From: Acetobacter sp. CAG:977
GTDB lineage: Bacteria > Pseudomonadota > Alphaproteobacteria > CAAGCB01 > CAG-977
Assembly (NCBI GenBank): GCA_000434295.1
Contig: HF994919.1
Coordinates: 16,583-36,175, forward strand
Direction of reading: 5' to 3'
Length of the DNA: 19,593 nucleotides
The position numbers and the translations under genes were made by a program. Below the pieces are notes generated by a model that saw only the letters and a program-made list of their open reading frames with translations, was not told the origin of the DNA and did not search any database. The first letter of the stretch is position 1; each line of letters opens with the position of its first letter. Below, piece by piece: positions 1 through 7,578 of the stretch.

Positions 1-1326
1 GACCACAAAAAAAACGTCGAGTATATCCGGGAAATCGAAAAAGAAATTAAACGCCCCATCGGCATCCTGTGCGATATGCAGGGACCGAAACTGCGCATCG
101 GCACATTCGGTTGCGATTCCATTACGTTAAATGTCGGCGATAAATTCCGACTGGACATGTCTCCGGAACCCGGCGACCAAAACAGAGTCTGTTTGCCCCA
201 TCCCGAAATCTTTCAGGCAATGGTGCCGGGAATGGATTTGTTGTTAAACGACGGCATCGTACGCCTGCACATTGATGATTTCGGTTCCGATTACGCCGAT
301 ACGACCGTCATCAGCGGCGGCATCCTGTCAAATAAAAAAGGCGTCAATATCCCCGGCGTCCCCTTGCCGATTGATGCTTTGACCGAAAAAGACAAACGCG
401 ATTTGGAAGCCGCTTTGGACATGGGCGCCGACATGATAGGTCTGTCCTTTGTCCAACGCCCCGAAGATTTGCTGTTGGCTCGTTCGTTGATTCAAAACAG
501 AGCCTGGATCATTTCAAAAATAGAAAAGCCCGCCGCTTTGGAACATTTGGACGAAATCATCCGCCTGTCGGACGGCATCATGGTCGCCCGCGGCGACTTG
601 GGCGTTGAAACGCCGCCCGAAAAGGTTCCCGTCCTGCAAAAGAAAATCGTTCAGGCTTGCCGCAAAGCCAATAAACCCGTTATCGTCGCAACACAAATGT
701 TGGAATCCATGGTCGTGAACCCGACGCCGACCAGAGCGGAGGCTTCCGACGTTGCAACCGCCGTCTTTGACGCGGCGGACGCCGTTATGTTGTCGGCGGA
801 AACGGCTGCGGGAAAATATCCCGTACAGGCGGTTTCCCTGATGGACAGAATTATCTTTGAAACGGAAGCCGACGAACTTTACGTCAAATATTTGGACGCC
901 GCCCGTCTGCCTCCCGAAGGGACAACAGAAAGCGCCATTACGGTTTCCGCGCGCGTAACCGCACAAACGTTGAAAGACGCCCGCGCCATCGTTTCTTATA
1001 CCATGTCCGGCGCAACGGCATCGCGCGTTTCCCGCGAACGCCCCTATGTTCCCGTGTTGTGCATGACTCCCGATATAAAAGTCGCTCGCAGAACGAGCCT
1101 GTTATGGGGCATCGAAAGCGTCGTTTCGGCTCCTGCCGAAACTTTGGATGACGTCGCAAGAAAAGCAAATTGCTTTGCTCAGCGTCTGTTGAACGTCAAA
1201 CCCGGCGACAAGCTGATTTTAACCGCGGGATTGCCGTTCAATATCGCCGGCAATACGAATATCTTGCAAATCATCAGCGTTTCGCCCTTAAACGACAGCG
1301 ATTTGGCTTTTTGCGAAATTTCCTAA
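1..1326 (+). CDS. pyk: Pyruvate kinase, 5' end missing
   Basis: Converts phosphoenolpyruvate and ADP to pyruvate and ATP in the cytosol, the last step of glycolysis. The reading frame is open from base 1, so the start lies upstream; 441 codons remain of a family norm of about 470-480, so roughly 30-40 N-terminal residues are missing. The first visible residues (DHKKNVEYIREIEKEI, then GILCDMQGPKLRIG) are typical of the N-terminal barrel. The active-site signature IISKIEKPAALE is encoded around 505-540, with the catalytic Lys near 517. MVARGDLGVE follows at about 580-610, and the nucleotide/metal-site segment LSAETAAGKYP at about 793-825. The C-terminal allosteric-type domain is present and ends at TAA 1324. 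A strong terminator follows, so the gene is not co-transcribed with the next one. Identification is secure; the isozyme type cannot be told. Confidence 0.96.
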   Translation, partial: DHKKNVEYIREIEKEIKRPIGILCDMQGPKLRIGTFGCDSITLNVGDKFRLDMSPEPGDQNRVCLPHPEIFQAMVPGMDLLLNDGIVRLHIDDFGSDYADTTVISGGILSNKKGVNIPGVPLPIDALTEKDKRDLEAALDMGADMIGLSFVQRPEDLLLARSLIQNRAWIISKIEKPAALEHLDEIIRLSDGIMVARGDLGVETPPEKVPVLQKKIVQACRKANKPVIVATQMLESMVVNPTPTRAEASDVATAVFDAADAVMLSAETAAGKYPVQAVSLMDRIIFETEADELYVKYLDAARLPPEGTTESAITVSARVTAQTLKDARAIVSYTMSGATASRVSRERPYVPVLCMTPDIKVARRTSLLWGIESVVSAPAETLDDVARKANCFAQRLLNVKPGDKLILTAGLPFNIAGNTNILQIISVSPLNDSDLAFCEIS

Positions 1327-1346
1327 AGCCTTTAAACCCTGCCGAG

Positions 1347-1382
1347 ACTCCCCCGTTTTTATGATTCGGGGGAGTTTTTTTA
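1347..1382 (+). terminator. Rho-independent terminator after pyruvate kinase
   Basis: A perfect 9-bp stem (ACTCCCCCG at 1347-1355 pairing with CGGGGGAGT at 1367-1375) closes an 11-base loop and is followed by a run of T at 1375-1381. It begins 20 bases after the pyruvate kinase stop codon. Confidence 0.93.
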
Positions 1383-1403
1383 TAAAAATCAGAGCTTTCG
1401 TTA

Positions 1404-1433
1404 TTTACACTCTCCCGCCGTTTTGATTAAGAT
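1404..1433 (+). promoter_or_regulatory. Possible sigma-70-type promoter of the carbamate kinase gene
   Basis: A TTTACA hexamer at 1404-1409 and a TAAGAT hexamer at 1428-1433 are separated by 18 bases, between the upstream terminator and the carbamate kinase start. A promoter must lie in this gap because the preceding terminator isolates the gene. The exact hexamers are a visual choice and only moderately match the consensus. Confidence 0.35.
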
Positions 1434-1468
1434 ACTTGCAACTTCATTTTCAGATTGGAGATATATAA

Positions 1469-2392
1469 ATGAAAGTTGTTATAGCTTTGGGCGGAAACGC
1501 CCTGCTTCGCCGCGGAGAACGCGCAGACGCCGACGTACAGATGGCAAACGTCAAAATTGCCGCCGAAGCCGTCGCCGCCGTTGCAAAAGAACACAAAGTC
1601 GTTTTAACGCACGGAAACGGACCTCAGGTCGGTTTGCTGGCGTTGCAGGCGGACGCATATAAAGACGTCAAGCCCTATCCTTTGGACATTTTGGGCGCCG
1701 AATCTCAAGGCATGATCGGATATATGCTGGCTCAGTGCGTCGCAAACGTTTTGCCCGAACACCAGGTCGTGAACATCATCACGCAAACCGAAGTCGATCC
1801 CAACGACAAAGCTTATTCAAACCCGACGAAATTCATCGGCCCCGTTTATGACAAAGAAACCGCCGAGAAACTGGCTGCCGAACGCGGATGGACAATCGCC
1901 GCCGACGGAAAATATTTCCGCCGCGTCGTTCCGTCTCCCATTCCTCAGACCATCGTTGAAATCAATACGATTCGCCGCTTGGTCGACGAAGGCGCCATGG
2001 TCATTTCTTCGGGCGGCGGCGGCATCCCCGTCATTCGCGACGAAAACGGAAAGCTGGTCGGCAGCGAAGCCGTCATCGACAAAGATATGTCCGCCTCGAT
2101 TATGGCAGACGAACTGGACGCTGACGCGCTGTTGATTTTGACGGATGCTCCTTCGGTCGCTTTGAACTGGGGAACTCCCGAACAGCAGGAAATCAAAGAA
2201 GTGTCTCCCGAAAAATTGGAAGAATACAACTTTGCAAAAGGCTCCATGGGACCGAAAGTCGATGCGGTATGCCGCTTTGCAAAAACGGGTAAAGGCTTCG
2301 CCGCCATCGGACGGTTGGAAGACGCCGTCGCCATCTTAAACGGCAAAGCCGGCACCATCATCAAAAAAGGCGCTGAATTCAAACTTTATTGA
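1469..2392 (+). CDS. arcC: Carbamate kinase
   Basis: Catalyses the reversible reaction of carbamoyl phosphate and ADP to ATP, CO2 and ammonia, usually the ATP-yielding last step of the arginine deiminase pathway or of agmatine or purine-derived ureido catabolism. At 307 residues it is full length for the family (about 310). Visible amino-acid-kinase motifs are VVIALGGNALL at residues 3-13, THGNGPQVG at 47-55, GAESQGMIGY at about 76-85, and SSGGGGIPVI in the middle. A GGAG Shine-Dalgarno sequence lies 8 bases before the ATG. It has its own gap upstream and a terminator downstream, so it is probably monocistronic. No arcA, arcB or antiporter gene is adjacent, so its physiological pathway in this organism is open. 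Confidence 0.96.
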   Translation: MKVVIALGGNALLRRGERADADVQMANVKIAAEAVAAVAKEHKVVLTHGNGPQVGLLALQADAYKDVKPYPLDILGAESQGMIGYMLAQCVANVLPEHQVVNIITQTEVDPNDKAYSNPTKFIGPVYDKETAEKLAAERGWTIAADGKYFRRVVPSPIPQTIVEINTIRRLVDEGAMVISSGGGGIPVIRDENGKLVGSEAVIDKDMSASIMADELDADALLILTDAPSVALNWGTPEQQEIKEVSPEKLEEYNFAKGSMGPKVDAVCRFAKTGKGFAAIGRLEDAVAILNGKAGTIIKKGAEFKLY

Positions 2393-2396
2393 TGCG

Positions 2397-2437
2397 ATAA
2401 AAAAAACAGCCTCCGCTTTTCGGAGGCTGTTTTTTTA
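2397..2437. terminator. Bidirectional terminator between carbamate kinase and SUF operon
   Basis: A perfect 10-bp stem (ACAGCCTCCG at 2406-2415, loop CTTTT, CGGAGGCTGT at 2421-2430) is flanked by an A-run on the left and a T-run on the right. It therefore reads as a hairpin plus U-tract on both strands. It sits exactly between two convergent stop codons (2392 and 2441) and can end both transcripts. Confidence 0.95.
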
Positions 2438-2440
2438 TGT

Positions 2441-3115
2441 TTAAAACATATCCAAAACGTATTTGGCATCTTCGCTGATGCGGTCTATCGACCATGCCGG
2501 TTCCCAAACCAGCTTGACCGTTACCTTGCCGACGCCGTCGACTTTTGCCACAGCTTCGGCAACCTGTTTCGGCATCAATCCGGCAACGGGGCAAGCCGCC
2601 GCCGTTACCGTCATGTCTATTTCGACGTCTCCGTTCGTTAAAATATCCATGCGGTAAATCAATCCCAAATCATAAACGTTCAACATGATTTCGGGGTCGG
2701 TGACCGTCTTTACGGCGTCGATAACCGCTTCGATTTTGGCGTGTTCTTTGCCTTCGGGCAACGGTTCGCCTTCGGTAACGACATATTCGTCGCCGAAATT
2801 GACAAAGGGAACATCGGGCGTGCCGCCCCACAGCAGTTCATTGAAATCAATCCCTTCGGGCAGTTTCGATCCGGGCAGAAGTTCGTCCAACGTCTGCGGC
2901 TTGTCATTTCCTGAAGCAGAGCTTTTTGCCGCCGTTTCCTGTACTTCGGGCGCGCCGCCCAAAGGAATTTCAACGGTTCCCGTAAAATGTTCCAAATCTT
3001 CCTGCGTCATTATCGGAGCATTCGTGCGAAACATACGTTCGGTTTCGCCCATCTGTTTTTGCGGTGCGGGCGTTTGTTTCCCGTCCGCCCCCTCTAAGAC
3101 GGCTTTTTCATCCAT
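2441..3115 (-). CDS. DUF59/MIP18-family Fe-S maturation protein, SufT-like, with long N-terminal extension
   Basis: The C-terminal ~100 residues (about 126-224) form a DUF59/MIP18 domain: TDPEIMLNVYDLGLIY at 139-154 is close to the family hallmark, and TAAACPVAG at 171-179 holds the conserved Cys at 175. Proteins of this family help deliver Fe-S clusters to apo-proteins and often end alphaproteobacterial suf operons. The first ~125 residues are Ala/Pro/Gly/Glu-rich, probably partly disordered, and do not resemble a domain I can name; they make this 224-residue protein longer than a bare DUF59 protein. I chose the ATG at 3115 because a GGAG lies 8 bases before it; an in-frame TTG at 3175 would add 20 residues but has no convincing ribosome site. 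It is the last gene of the SUF operon, 66 bases after sufS. The functional name SufT is inferred from context. Confidence 0.85.
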   Translation of the reverse strand: MDEKAVLEGADGKQTPAPQKQMGETERMFRTNAPIMTQEDLEHFTGTVEIPLGGAPEVQETAAKSSASGNDKPQTLDELLPGSKLPEGIDFNELLWGGTPDVPFVNFGDEYVVTEGEPLPEGKEHAKIEAVIDAVKTVTDPEIMLNVYDLGLIYRMDILTNGDVEIDMTVTAAACPVAGLMPKQVAEAVAKVDGVGKVTVKLVWEPAWSIDRISEDAKYVLDMF

Positions 3116-3174
3116 TTTCGTTACTCCGTAAAAAACTTCTCCGTTTTTTATGCGCTTCTTTCCCGTTCTTTTCA

Positions 3175-3200
3175 AGTCCGCTTAGAAAAAGCGGCGGACT
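3175..3200 (-). other. Hairpin spanning the sufS stop codon
   Basis: On the transcript strand CCGCTT and AAGCGG can pair around a TTTCT loop, and an alternative 7-bp pairing AGTCCGC/GCGGACT encloses the same region. No U-tract follows, so it is not a standard terminator. It could affect mRNA stability or expression of the downstream DUF59 gene. This is pairing seen by eye only. Confidence 0.25.
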
Positions 3201-4399
3201 TTCTCAAGAGCGCGGGCAAAAGATTCTATATCGGCGGACGTATTATAAACCCCCAAAGACGCTCTAACGGAAACCTGTATCCCGAACCGTTCGTGCAACG
3301 GCTGAGCGCAATGGTGTCCCGTACGGACGGCAACCCCCTGCTGATCCAAAATCATGGCAATGTCCTGAGGATGTATTCCGTCCATGACAAAGCTGACCAA
3401 GCCCGTCTTTCCTTGTGCCGTACCGATTTGGCGCGTCCCTTGCACCGAAGCAACCGCCGCAGACAGTTCGTCGCACAGTTTCTTTTCATGAAGGGCGATA
3501 TTTTCCATTCCGATTGCCGAAACATAATCTATCGCATGACCTAAGCCTATCGCCTGCATAATCGGAGGCGTTCCCGCTTCAAAACGGGCAGGCGGTTCCG
3601 CCCAAACGCTTTTTTCAAAAGAAACGCTTTTGATCATATCGCCGCCGCCCTCAAACGGAGGCGTGTCTTCCAACACGGGCAAACGTCCGTAAAGAACGCC
3701 TATTCCCGTCGGACCGTACAATTTATGTCCCGAAAATGCATAAAAATCGCACTCGATGTCACAAACGTCCGTCGGAATGTGCGTTGCTCCCTGACAACCG
3801 TCAACGACGACGACGGCTCCTGCCGAATGTGCGGCTGCCGTAATTTCTTTGACGGGAAAAACCGACCCCAAAACGTTTGACATATGCACAATGCCAACCA
3901 GCTTTGTTTTTTCGTTTAAAAGGTTTTTAAACGCTTCAAAATCAAACGAACCGTCCTCGGAAACGGGGGCGACACGGATTTTAAAGCCGGTCTTTTCCCT
4001 TAAAATCTGCCACGGAACAATGTTTGAATGGTGTTCCGCCACCGATAAAATGATTTCATCGCCCGCCTTTAAATGCGATGCGCCCCAAGCGTACGCAACC
4101 GTATTTAACGCATCCGTCGCACCGCGCGTGAATATGATTTCTTTATCGGAAGCGGCTCCGATAAATTTTTGAACTTTCTTTCGTGCGTTTTCGTAATTCG
4201 ATGTCGCCGTTTCCGACAATTCGTACATCCCGCGGTGAACGTTCGCATATTCGTTTTCATAGCCGTAGCGCATCGCATCAAGAACCTGACGCGGTTTTTG
4301 CGCGGATGCCGCACTGTCCAAAAAAATCAACGGCTTGCCGTGCGCCGTTTTCGACAGCGCGGGAAAATCCGACCTGATTTTTAAAACGTCAAACGCCAT
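3182..4399 (-). CDS. sufS: Cysteine desulfurase SufS (group II)
   Basis: PLP enzyme that takes sulfur from L-cysteine, leaving alanine and an enzyme persulfide that feeds Fe-S cluster assembly on SufBCD. The 405 residues match the usual length (406 in E. coli). AEHHSN at 121-126 is the PLP-stacking His region, FSGHKLYGPTG at 222-232 holds the PLP-binding Lys226, and VRTGHHCAQP at 358-367 holds the catalytic Cys364; both numbers equal those known for E. coli SufS. An AAGGAG lies 8 bases before the ATG. It is 21 bases downstream of sufD in the operon. No sufE or sufU gene, whose product normally accepts the persulfide, is visible nearby, so a partner must be encoded elsewhere or be dispensable. 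Confidence 0.97.
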   Translation of the reverse strand: MAFDVLKIRSDFPALSKTAHGKPLIFLDSAASAQKPRQVLDAMRYGYENEYANVHRGMYELSETATSNYENARKKVQKFIGAASDKEIIFTRGATDALNTVAYAWGASHLKAGDEIILSVAEHHSNIVPWQILREKTGFKIRVAPVSEDGSFDFEAFKNLLNEKTKLVGIVHMSNVLGSVFPVKEITAAAHSAGAVVVVDGCQGATHIPTDVCDIECDFYAFSGHKLYGPTGIGVLYGRLPVLEDTPPFEGGGDMIKSVSFEKSVWAEPPARFEAGTPPIMQAIGLGHAIDYVSAIGMENIALHEKKLCDELSAAVASVQGTRQIGTAQGKTGLVSFVMDGIHPQDIAMILDQQGVAVRTGHHCAQPLHERFGIQVSVRASLGVYNTSADIESFARALEKVRRFF

Positions 4400-4420
4400 C
4401 GCTGTTTCTCCTTTGCCGGA

Positions 4421-5164
4421 TTAAAAAGGCAATGCGGCTTCTATGCGCTTTGAAAATTCGTCTCTCAGCGCTTCGTCGTTCACCGTATCCGTAACTTCGT
4501 TTAAAAATGCCGAAACCAAAATCTTTTTGGCTTCCGCTTCGGGTATGCCCCGCGTTTGAAGATAATAAAGCTGGTATTCGTCCAAATCTCCGATCGCCGA
4601 ACCGTGCGCGCATTTCACGTCGTCGGAATAAATTTCCAAACGGGGAACCGCCGTGACGGAAGCTTTGTCCGACAGCAAAACGGCGCGATGCTGTTGAGAT
4701 CCGTCTATTCCTTTGTGTCCGGAGGGGATCAAAATCGTCCCTTCAAAAGTTTCTTCGGAATTTCCCGACGCCGCCCCTTTAATCAGTTGAGACGACACCG
4801 TATCGTCCGCGTTATGGACGATTTTTGTTTCAAAGCTGCCTTTGTCATCGTCCTTTAAAACATAAACGGCATTACTTTTACACTCGGCGCCCGTCCCGTT
4901 CAAAGAAACGAAAATCTTTTGAGCACAGCCCGACGTTAACAGGCTTAAAACTTCGTAATATCCGTCTTCTTCGACTTGCACATCAACGCGCGCGTCGTTC
5001 GCATCGCAAAAACGGTAATGATACAGCGTCGCGCCCTTTTCCACATAAACGCGGCATTCGTTTTGCGGCGCCTTGTCAACAACGCAAAGGCATTCGCCCG
5101 CTTTTGCCCGAATGTCGCCCGAAGCGCAAACCCTTTGCGCCTGTGTCTGCAAAGGCCGCATCAT
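4421..5164 (-). CDS. sufD: SufD-like Fe-S scaffold subunit, short form
   Basis: Partner of SufB and SufC in the Fe-S assembly scaffold. Its 247 residues are far below the ~420 of E. coli SufD; what remains is the beta-helix core and C-terminal helices of the SufBD family. The diagnostic block is PRLEIYSDDVKCAHGSAIG at 174-192, with His187 in the position of the His that is functionally important in E. coli SufD (His360 there), followed by DEYQLYYLQTRGI. The N-terminal helical domain is absent. The frame starts with ATGATG overlapping the sufC stop (ATGA), with a GGGAGG just upstream, which implies translational coupling. No frameshift remnant was seen between sufC and this gene because the two overlap. 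It is therefore a genuinely short SufD rather than a broken one. Confidence 0.92.
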   Translation of the reverse strand: MMRPLQTQAQRVCASGDIRAKAGECLCVVDKAPQNECRVYVEKGATLYHYRFCDANDARVDVQVEEDGYYEVLSLLTSGCAQKIFVSLNGTGAECKSNAVYVLKDDDKGSFETKIVHNADDTVSSQLIKGAASGNSEETFEGTILIPSGHKGIDGSQQHRAVLLSDKASVTAVPRLEIYSDDVKCAHGSAIGDLDEYQLYYLQTRGIPEAEAKKILVSAFLNEVTDTVNDEALRDEFSKRIEAALPF

Positions 5165-5910
5165 TCTTCCTCCCGATATTCGGCAAAGCTTTCCAAACGT
5201 TCCAGAAAATCCCTGCCGCCCGTTTCGACGACTTTGCCTTTGACCAGAACGTGGACTTTATCGACCCCGACGCTTTCCAAAAATCCGCGGTTGTGCGAAA
5301 TCAGCATAAAAGAACGCTCGGGCGAACGCATGACGTTAATGGCCTCTGCCACGGTCTTTAATGCGTCCACGTCCAAGCCGGAATCCATTTCGTCAACCAT
5401 GCACAAAGACGGTTCCAAAACCGCCATTTGGAACATTTCCATGCGTTTCTTTTCTCCGCCGGAAAACCCGACGTTGACGGGGCGTTTAAGCATTTCGTCC
5501 GTCACGCCCAATGCTTTGGAACGCACTTTGATATGCTTCATGTAGCTGACGGCGTCAAAATCCTTCAACCCTTTGGCGCGTCTGCCGGCGTTCATGGCGT
5601 ACTTCATAAACGTCGCCATCGAAATCCCCGGAATTTCAACGGGAAGCTGGAATGCCAGAAAAACTCCTTCATGAGCGCGTTCGTCAACACTCATTTCCAA
5701 CAGATTGCGTCCTTTAAATAAAACTTCGCCGCCCGTTACCCGATAATGCGGATTGCCGCACAAAACGTTAAACAGAGTGCTTTTCCCCGCGCCGTTCGGT
5801 CCCATGACGGCATGAATTTCGCCTTCGTTCACGGTCATGTCCAAACCGTTTAAGATGCTTTTGTCGTCTACACTTGCTTTCAAGCCTTTGATTTCCAGCC
5901 AAGCCGTCAT
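5161..5910 (-). CDS. sufC: Fe-S cluster assembly ATPase SufC
   Basis: Soluble ABC-type ATPase that binds SufB and SufD and drives conformational change of the scaffold. The 249 residues are the usual length. Walker A GPNGAGKST is at 37-45, the Q-loop lies in AFQLPVEIPG at about 86-95, the ABC signature FSGGEKKR at 149-156, Walker B with the catalytic Glu in LCMVDEMDSGLD at 169-180, and the switch His206 in LISHNRG. The SufC-type signature with EKKR is characteristic. The start is the ATG at 5910, with an AGGAGG 5 bases upstream and 12 bases after the sufB stop. The 3' end overlaps sufD by 4 bases. Confidence 0.98.
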   Translation of the reverse strand: MTAWLEIKGLKASVDDKSILNGLDMTVNEGEIHAVMGPNGAGKSTLFNVLCGNPHYRVTGGEVLFKGRNLLEMSVDERAHEGVFLAFQLPVEIPGISMATFMKYAMNAGRRAKGLKDFDAVSYMKHIKVRSKALGVTDEMLKRPVNVGFSGGEKKRMEMFQMAVLEPSLCMVDEMDSGLDVDALKTVAEAINVMRSPERSFMLISHNRGFLESVGVDKVHVLVKGKVVETGGRDFLERLESFAEYREEE

Positions 5911-5922
5911 TTATTCCTCCTG

Positions 5923-7374
5923 TTATCCTACGCTGCCTTCAAGCGTAACGGCAACCAAGCGCGTCGCTTCCATCGCAAATTCCATCGGCAGTTTTTGCAT
6001 GACGTCCTTGCAAAAACCGTTCACAATCAAAGAAACGGCTTCTTCCGCGCTCAGCCCTCTTTGCTGACAATAAAAAAGCTGGTCGTCGCTGATTTTGGAA
6101 GTCGTCGCTTCGTGTTCGATGCGCGCCGTCGGAGTCGCGCTTTGCATATACGGTATCGTGTGCGCCCCGCATTCCGACCCGATCAACAGGCTGTCGCACT
6201 GGGAATAATTGCGCGCATTCACGGCCTTTGCCCCCATCTTGACCAAACCGCGGTACGTGTTTTGCGATTTGCCGGCGGAAATCCCCTTTGACACGATCGT
6301 CGAAGTCGTTTCCCTGCCCAGATGAATCATCTTTGTTCCCGTGTCGGCCTGTTGAAAATTGTTGGTGATGGCAACGGAATAAAATTCGCCGCGGGAACCG
6401 TCCCCTGCCAAAATGCAGGACGGATATTTCCATGTGATCGCGGAACCCGTTTCAACCTGCGTCCATGACAGTTTCGATCGCGCTCCTTTGCACAAGCCGC
6501 GCTTTGTCACGAAATTATAAATGCCGCCTTTGCCTTCTTTGTCCCCGGGATACCAGTTTTGAACCGTCGAATATTTGACTTCGGCATCATTCATGACAAC
6601 GATTTCGACAATCGCGGCATGCAGTTGGTTTTCATCGCGCTGAGGCGCCGTGCAACCTTCCAGATAGCTGACATAAGATTCGTCGTCCGCAATAATCAAA
6701 GTCCGTTCAAACTGCCCCGATTTTTTCGCATTGATGCGGAAATACGTGGACAGTTCCATCGGGCATTTAACGCCTTTCGGAACATAGACGAACGTTCCGT
6801 CCGTAAAAACGGCGGAATTCAAACACGCAAAAAAGTTGTCCGTATACGGCACCACCGTTCCCAAATAGCGGCGAACCAAATCGGGATGATCTTTGACGGC
6901 TTCGGAAATCGAACAAAAAATAATCCCCTGCTTTGCCAGTTTTTCGCGAAACGTCGTTGCCACGGAAACGCTGTCAAAAACGGCGTCGACCGCAACGCCT
7001 GCCAGCAACGCCCGTTCCTGAAGCGGAACGCCCAGCTTGTCGTACGTTTTCAAAAGCTCGGGATCGACTTCGTCCAAAGACTTTGGTTCGCTCGCGCTTT
7101 TCGGCGCCGCATAATAATAAATATCCTGATAATCTATCGGAGGGTAATGAAGCATCGCCCATTTCGGCTCAACCATCGTTTGCCAATGCCGGTACGCCTT
7201 CAGGCGAAACGCCAAAAGCCATTCGGGCTCGCCCTTTTTCGCGGAAATAAAGCGAATAATTTCTTCGCTTAACCCCTTGGGCGCCGTTTCCGCATCCACA
7301 TCCGTCACAAACCCGTAACGGTAAACGTCCGATACGGCCTGCACCGCGGAAATTTTTTCCCCTTTGTCCGTCAT
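5923..7374 (-). CDS. sufB: Fe-S cluster assembly scaffold SufB
   Basis: Core scaffold on which SufBC(D) builds Fe-S clusters using sulfur from SufS. The 483 residues match the family (about 470-495). ARNYSQCDSLLIG at 387-399 contains Cys393, the equivalent of the persulfide-accepting Cys405 of E. coli SufB, and is followed by SECGAHTIPYM and IEHEATTSKISDDQLFY, both family hallmarks. YLEGCTAP occurs in the first half. The ATG at 7374 is chosen because a GGAGG lies 6 bases before it; a TTG at 7407 would add 11 residues. It is the first gene of the operon. No Rrf2-type regulator gene (iscR/sufR) precedes it, unlike many suf operons. Confidence 0.98.
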   Translation of the reverse strand: MTDKGEKISAVQAVSDVYRYGFVTDVDAETAPKGLSEEIIRFISAKKGEPEWLLAFRLKAYRHWQTMVEPKWAMLHYPPIDYQDIYYYAAPKSASEPKSLDEVDPELLKTYDKLGVPLQERALLAGVAVDAVFDSVSVATTFREKLAKQGIIFCSISEAVKDHPDLVRRYLGTVVPYTDNFFACLNSAVFTDGTFVYVPKGVKCPMELSTYFRINAKKSGQFERTLIIADDESYVSYLEGCTAPQRDENQLHAAIVEIVVMNDAEVKYSTVQNWYPGDKEGKGGIYNFVTKRGLCKGARSKLSWTQVETGSAITWKYPSCILAGDGSRGEFYSVAITNNFQQADTGTKMIHLGRETTSTIVSKGISAGKSQNTYRGLVKMGAKAVNARNYSQCDSLLIGSECGAHTIPYMQSATPTARIEHEATTSKISDDQLFYCQQRGLSAEEAVSLIVNGFCKDVMQKLPMEFAMEATRLVAVTLEGSVG

Positions 7375-7446
7375 GCTTTTCCTCCGAATTCCGAGCCAAA
7401 GATACAAAAGCCCGAAAATTCTTACAAACGTTTTCTTTGCGTCCTT

Positions 7447-7452
7447 TATATA
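7447..7452 (-). promoter_or_regulatory. Candidate -10 element of the SUF operon
   Basis: On the minus strand CTATATAA with core TATATA lies about 75 bases before the sufB start codon, in the only intergenic space upstream of the operon. No good -35 hexamer is found 16-18 bases upstream, which would fit an activator-dependent promoter. The palindrome at 7475-7495 is centred about 35 bases upstream of this element. Visual assignment only. Confidence 0.3.
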
Positions 7453-7474
7453 GTGATTAAATCTTTTTTAAAAC

Positions 7475-7495
7475 ACCCCTTGTCGCACAAAGGGT
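7475..7495. promoter_or_regulatory. Interrupted palindrome between sufB and the PAS-GGDEF gene, operator candidate
   Basis: ACCCCTTGT at 7475-7483 and ACAAAGGGT at 7487-7495 form an inverted repeat with 8 of 9 positions matching, around the trinucleotide CGC. The inner core TTGT-CGC-ACAA is perfect. The site lies in the 204-base divergent intergenic region, flanked by A/T-rich tracts. A dimeric transcription factor site is the simplest reading; a minus-strand RNA hairpin is also possible because the mismatch becomes a G-U pair there. It does not match the RirA, LexA or Fur consensus motifs I know. The regulator is unknown. Confidence 0.5.
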
Positions 7496-7512
7496 AAAAA
7501 AATAAAAAATAT

Positions 7513-7542
7513 TTGCACAACATTTTGAAAAAAGGATAAAAT
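7513..7542 (+). promoter_or_regulatory. Probable promoter of the PAS-GGDEF gene
   Basis: TTGCAC at 7513-7518 and TAAAAT at 7537-7542 are separated by 18 bases and lie 37 bases before the ATG at 7579. Both hexamers are reasonable sigma-70 matches. Confidence 0.5.
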
Positions 7543-7578
7543 CTTATTTCCTATCGGGTTTTCGAAAAGGGGTGGAAA

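Noticed and set aside
2685..3131. 148-codon + strand frame opposite the DUF59 gene
   Set aside because: Ser/Pro-rich translation arising from the complement of the real gene, with no supporting motif.
3116..3175. N-terminal extension of the DUF59 protein from a TTG at 3175
   Set aside because: The ATG at 3115 has a well-placed GGAG, and the extra 20 residues are basic filler with no family support.
4400..5164. Frameshifted or assembly-broken sufD
   Set aside because: The frame begins in a 4-base overlap with sufC and keeps all C-terminal hallmarks, so there is no room for a lost N-terminal fragment.
4825..5545. Overlapping + strand open frames opposite sufC and sufD
   Set aside because: They mirror conserved sufC/sufD codons and have no domain signature of their own.
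6559..7272. Long open frame (237 codons) on the + strand opposite sufB
   Set aside because: It lies wholly inside the well-identified sufB in antisense and its translation is Arg/Phe/Asn-rich with no recognisable domain, typical of a shadow frame.
7475..7495. Palindrome read as a rho-independent terminator
   Set aside because: It lies between divergent promoters, not after a gene, and neither strand has a proper U-tract directly after the stem.
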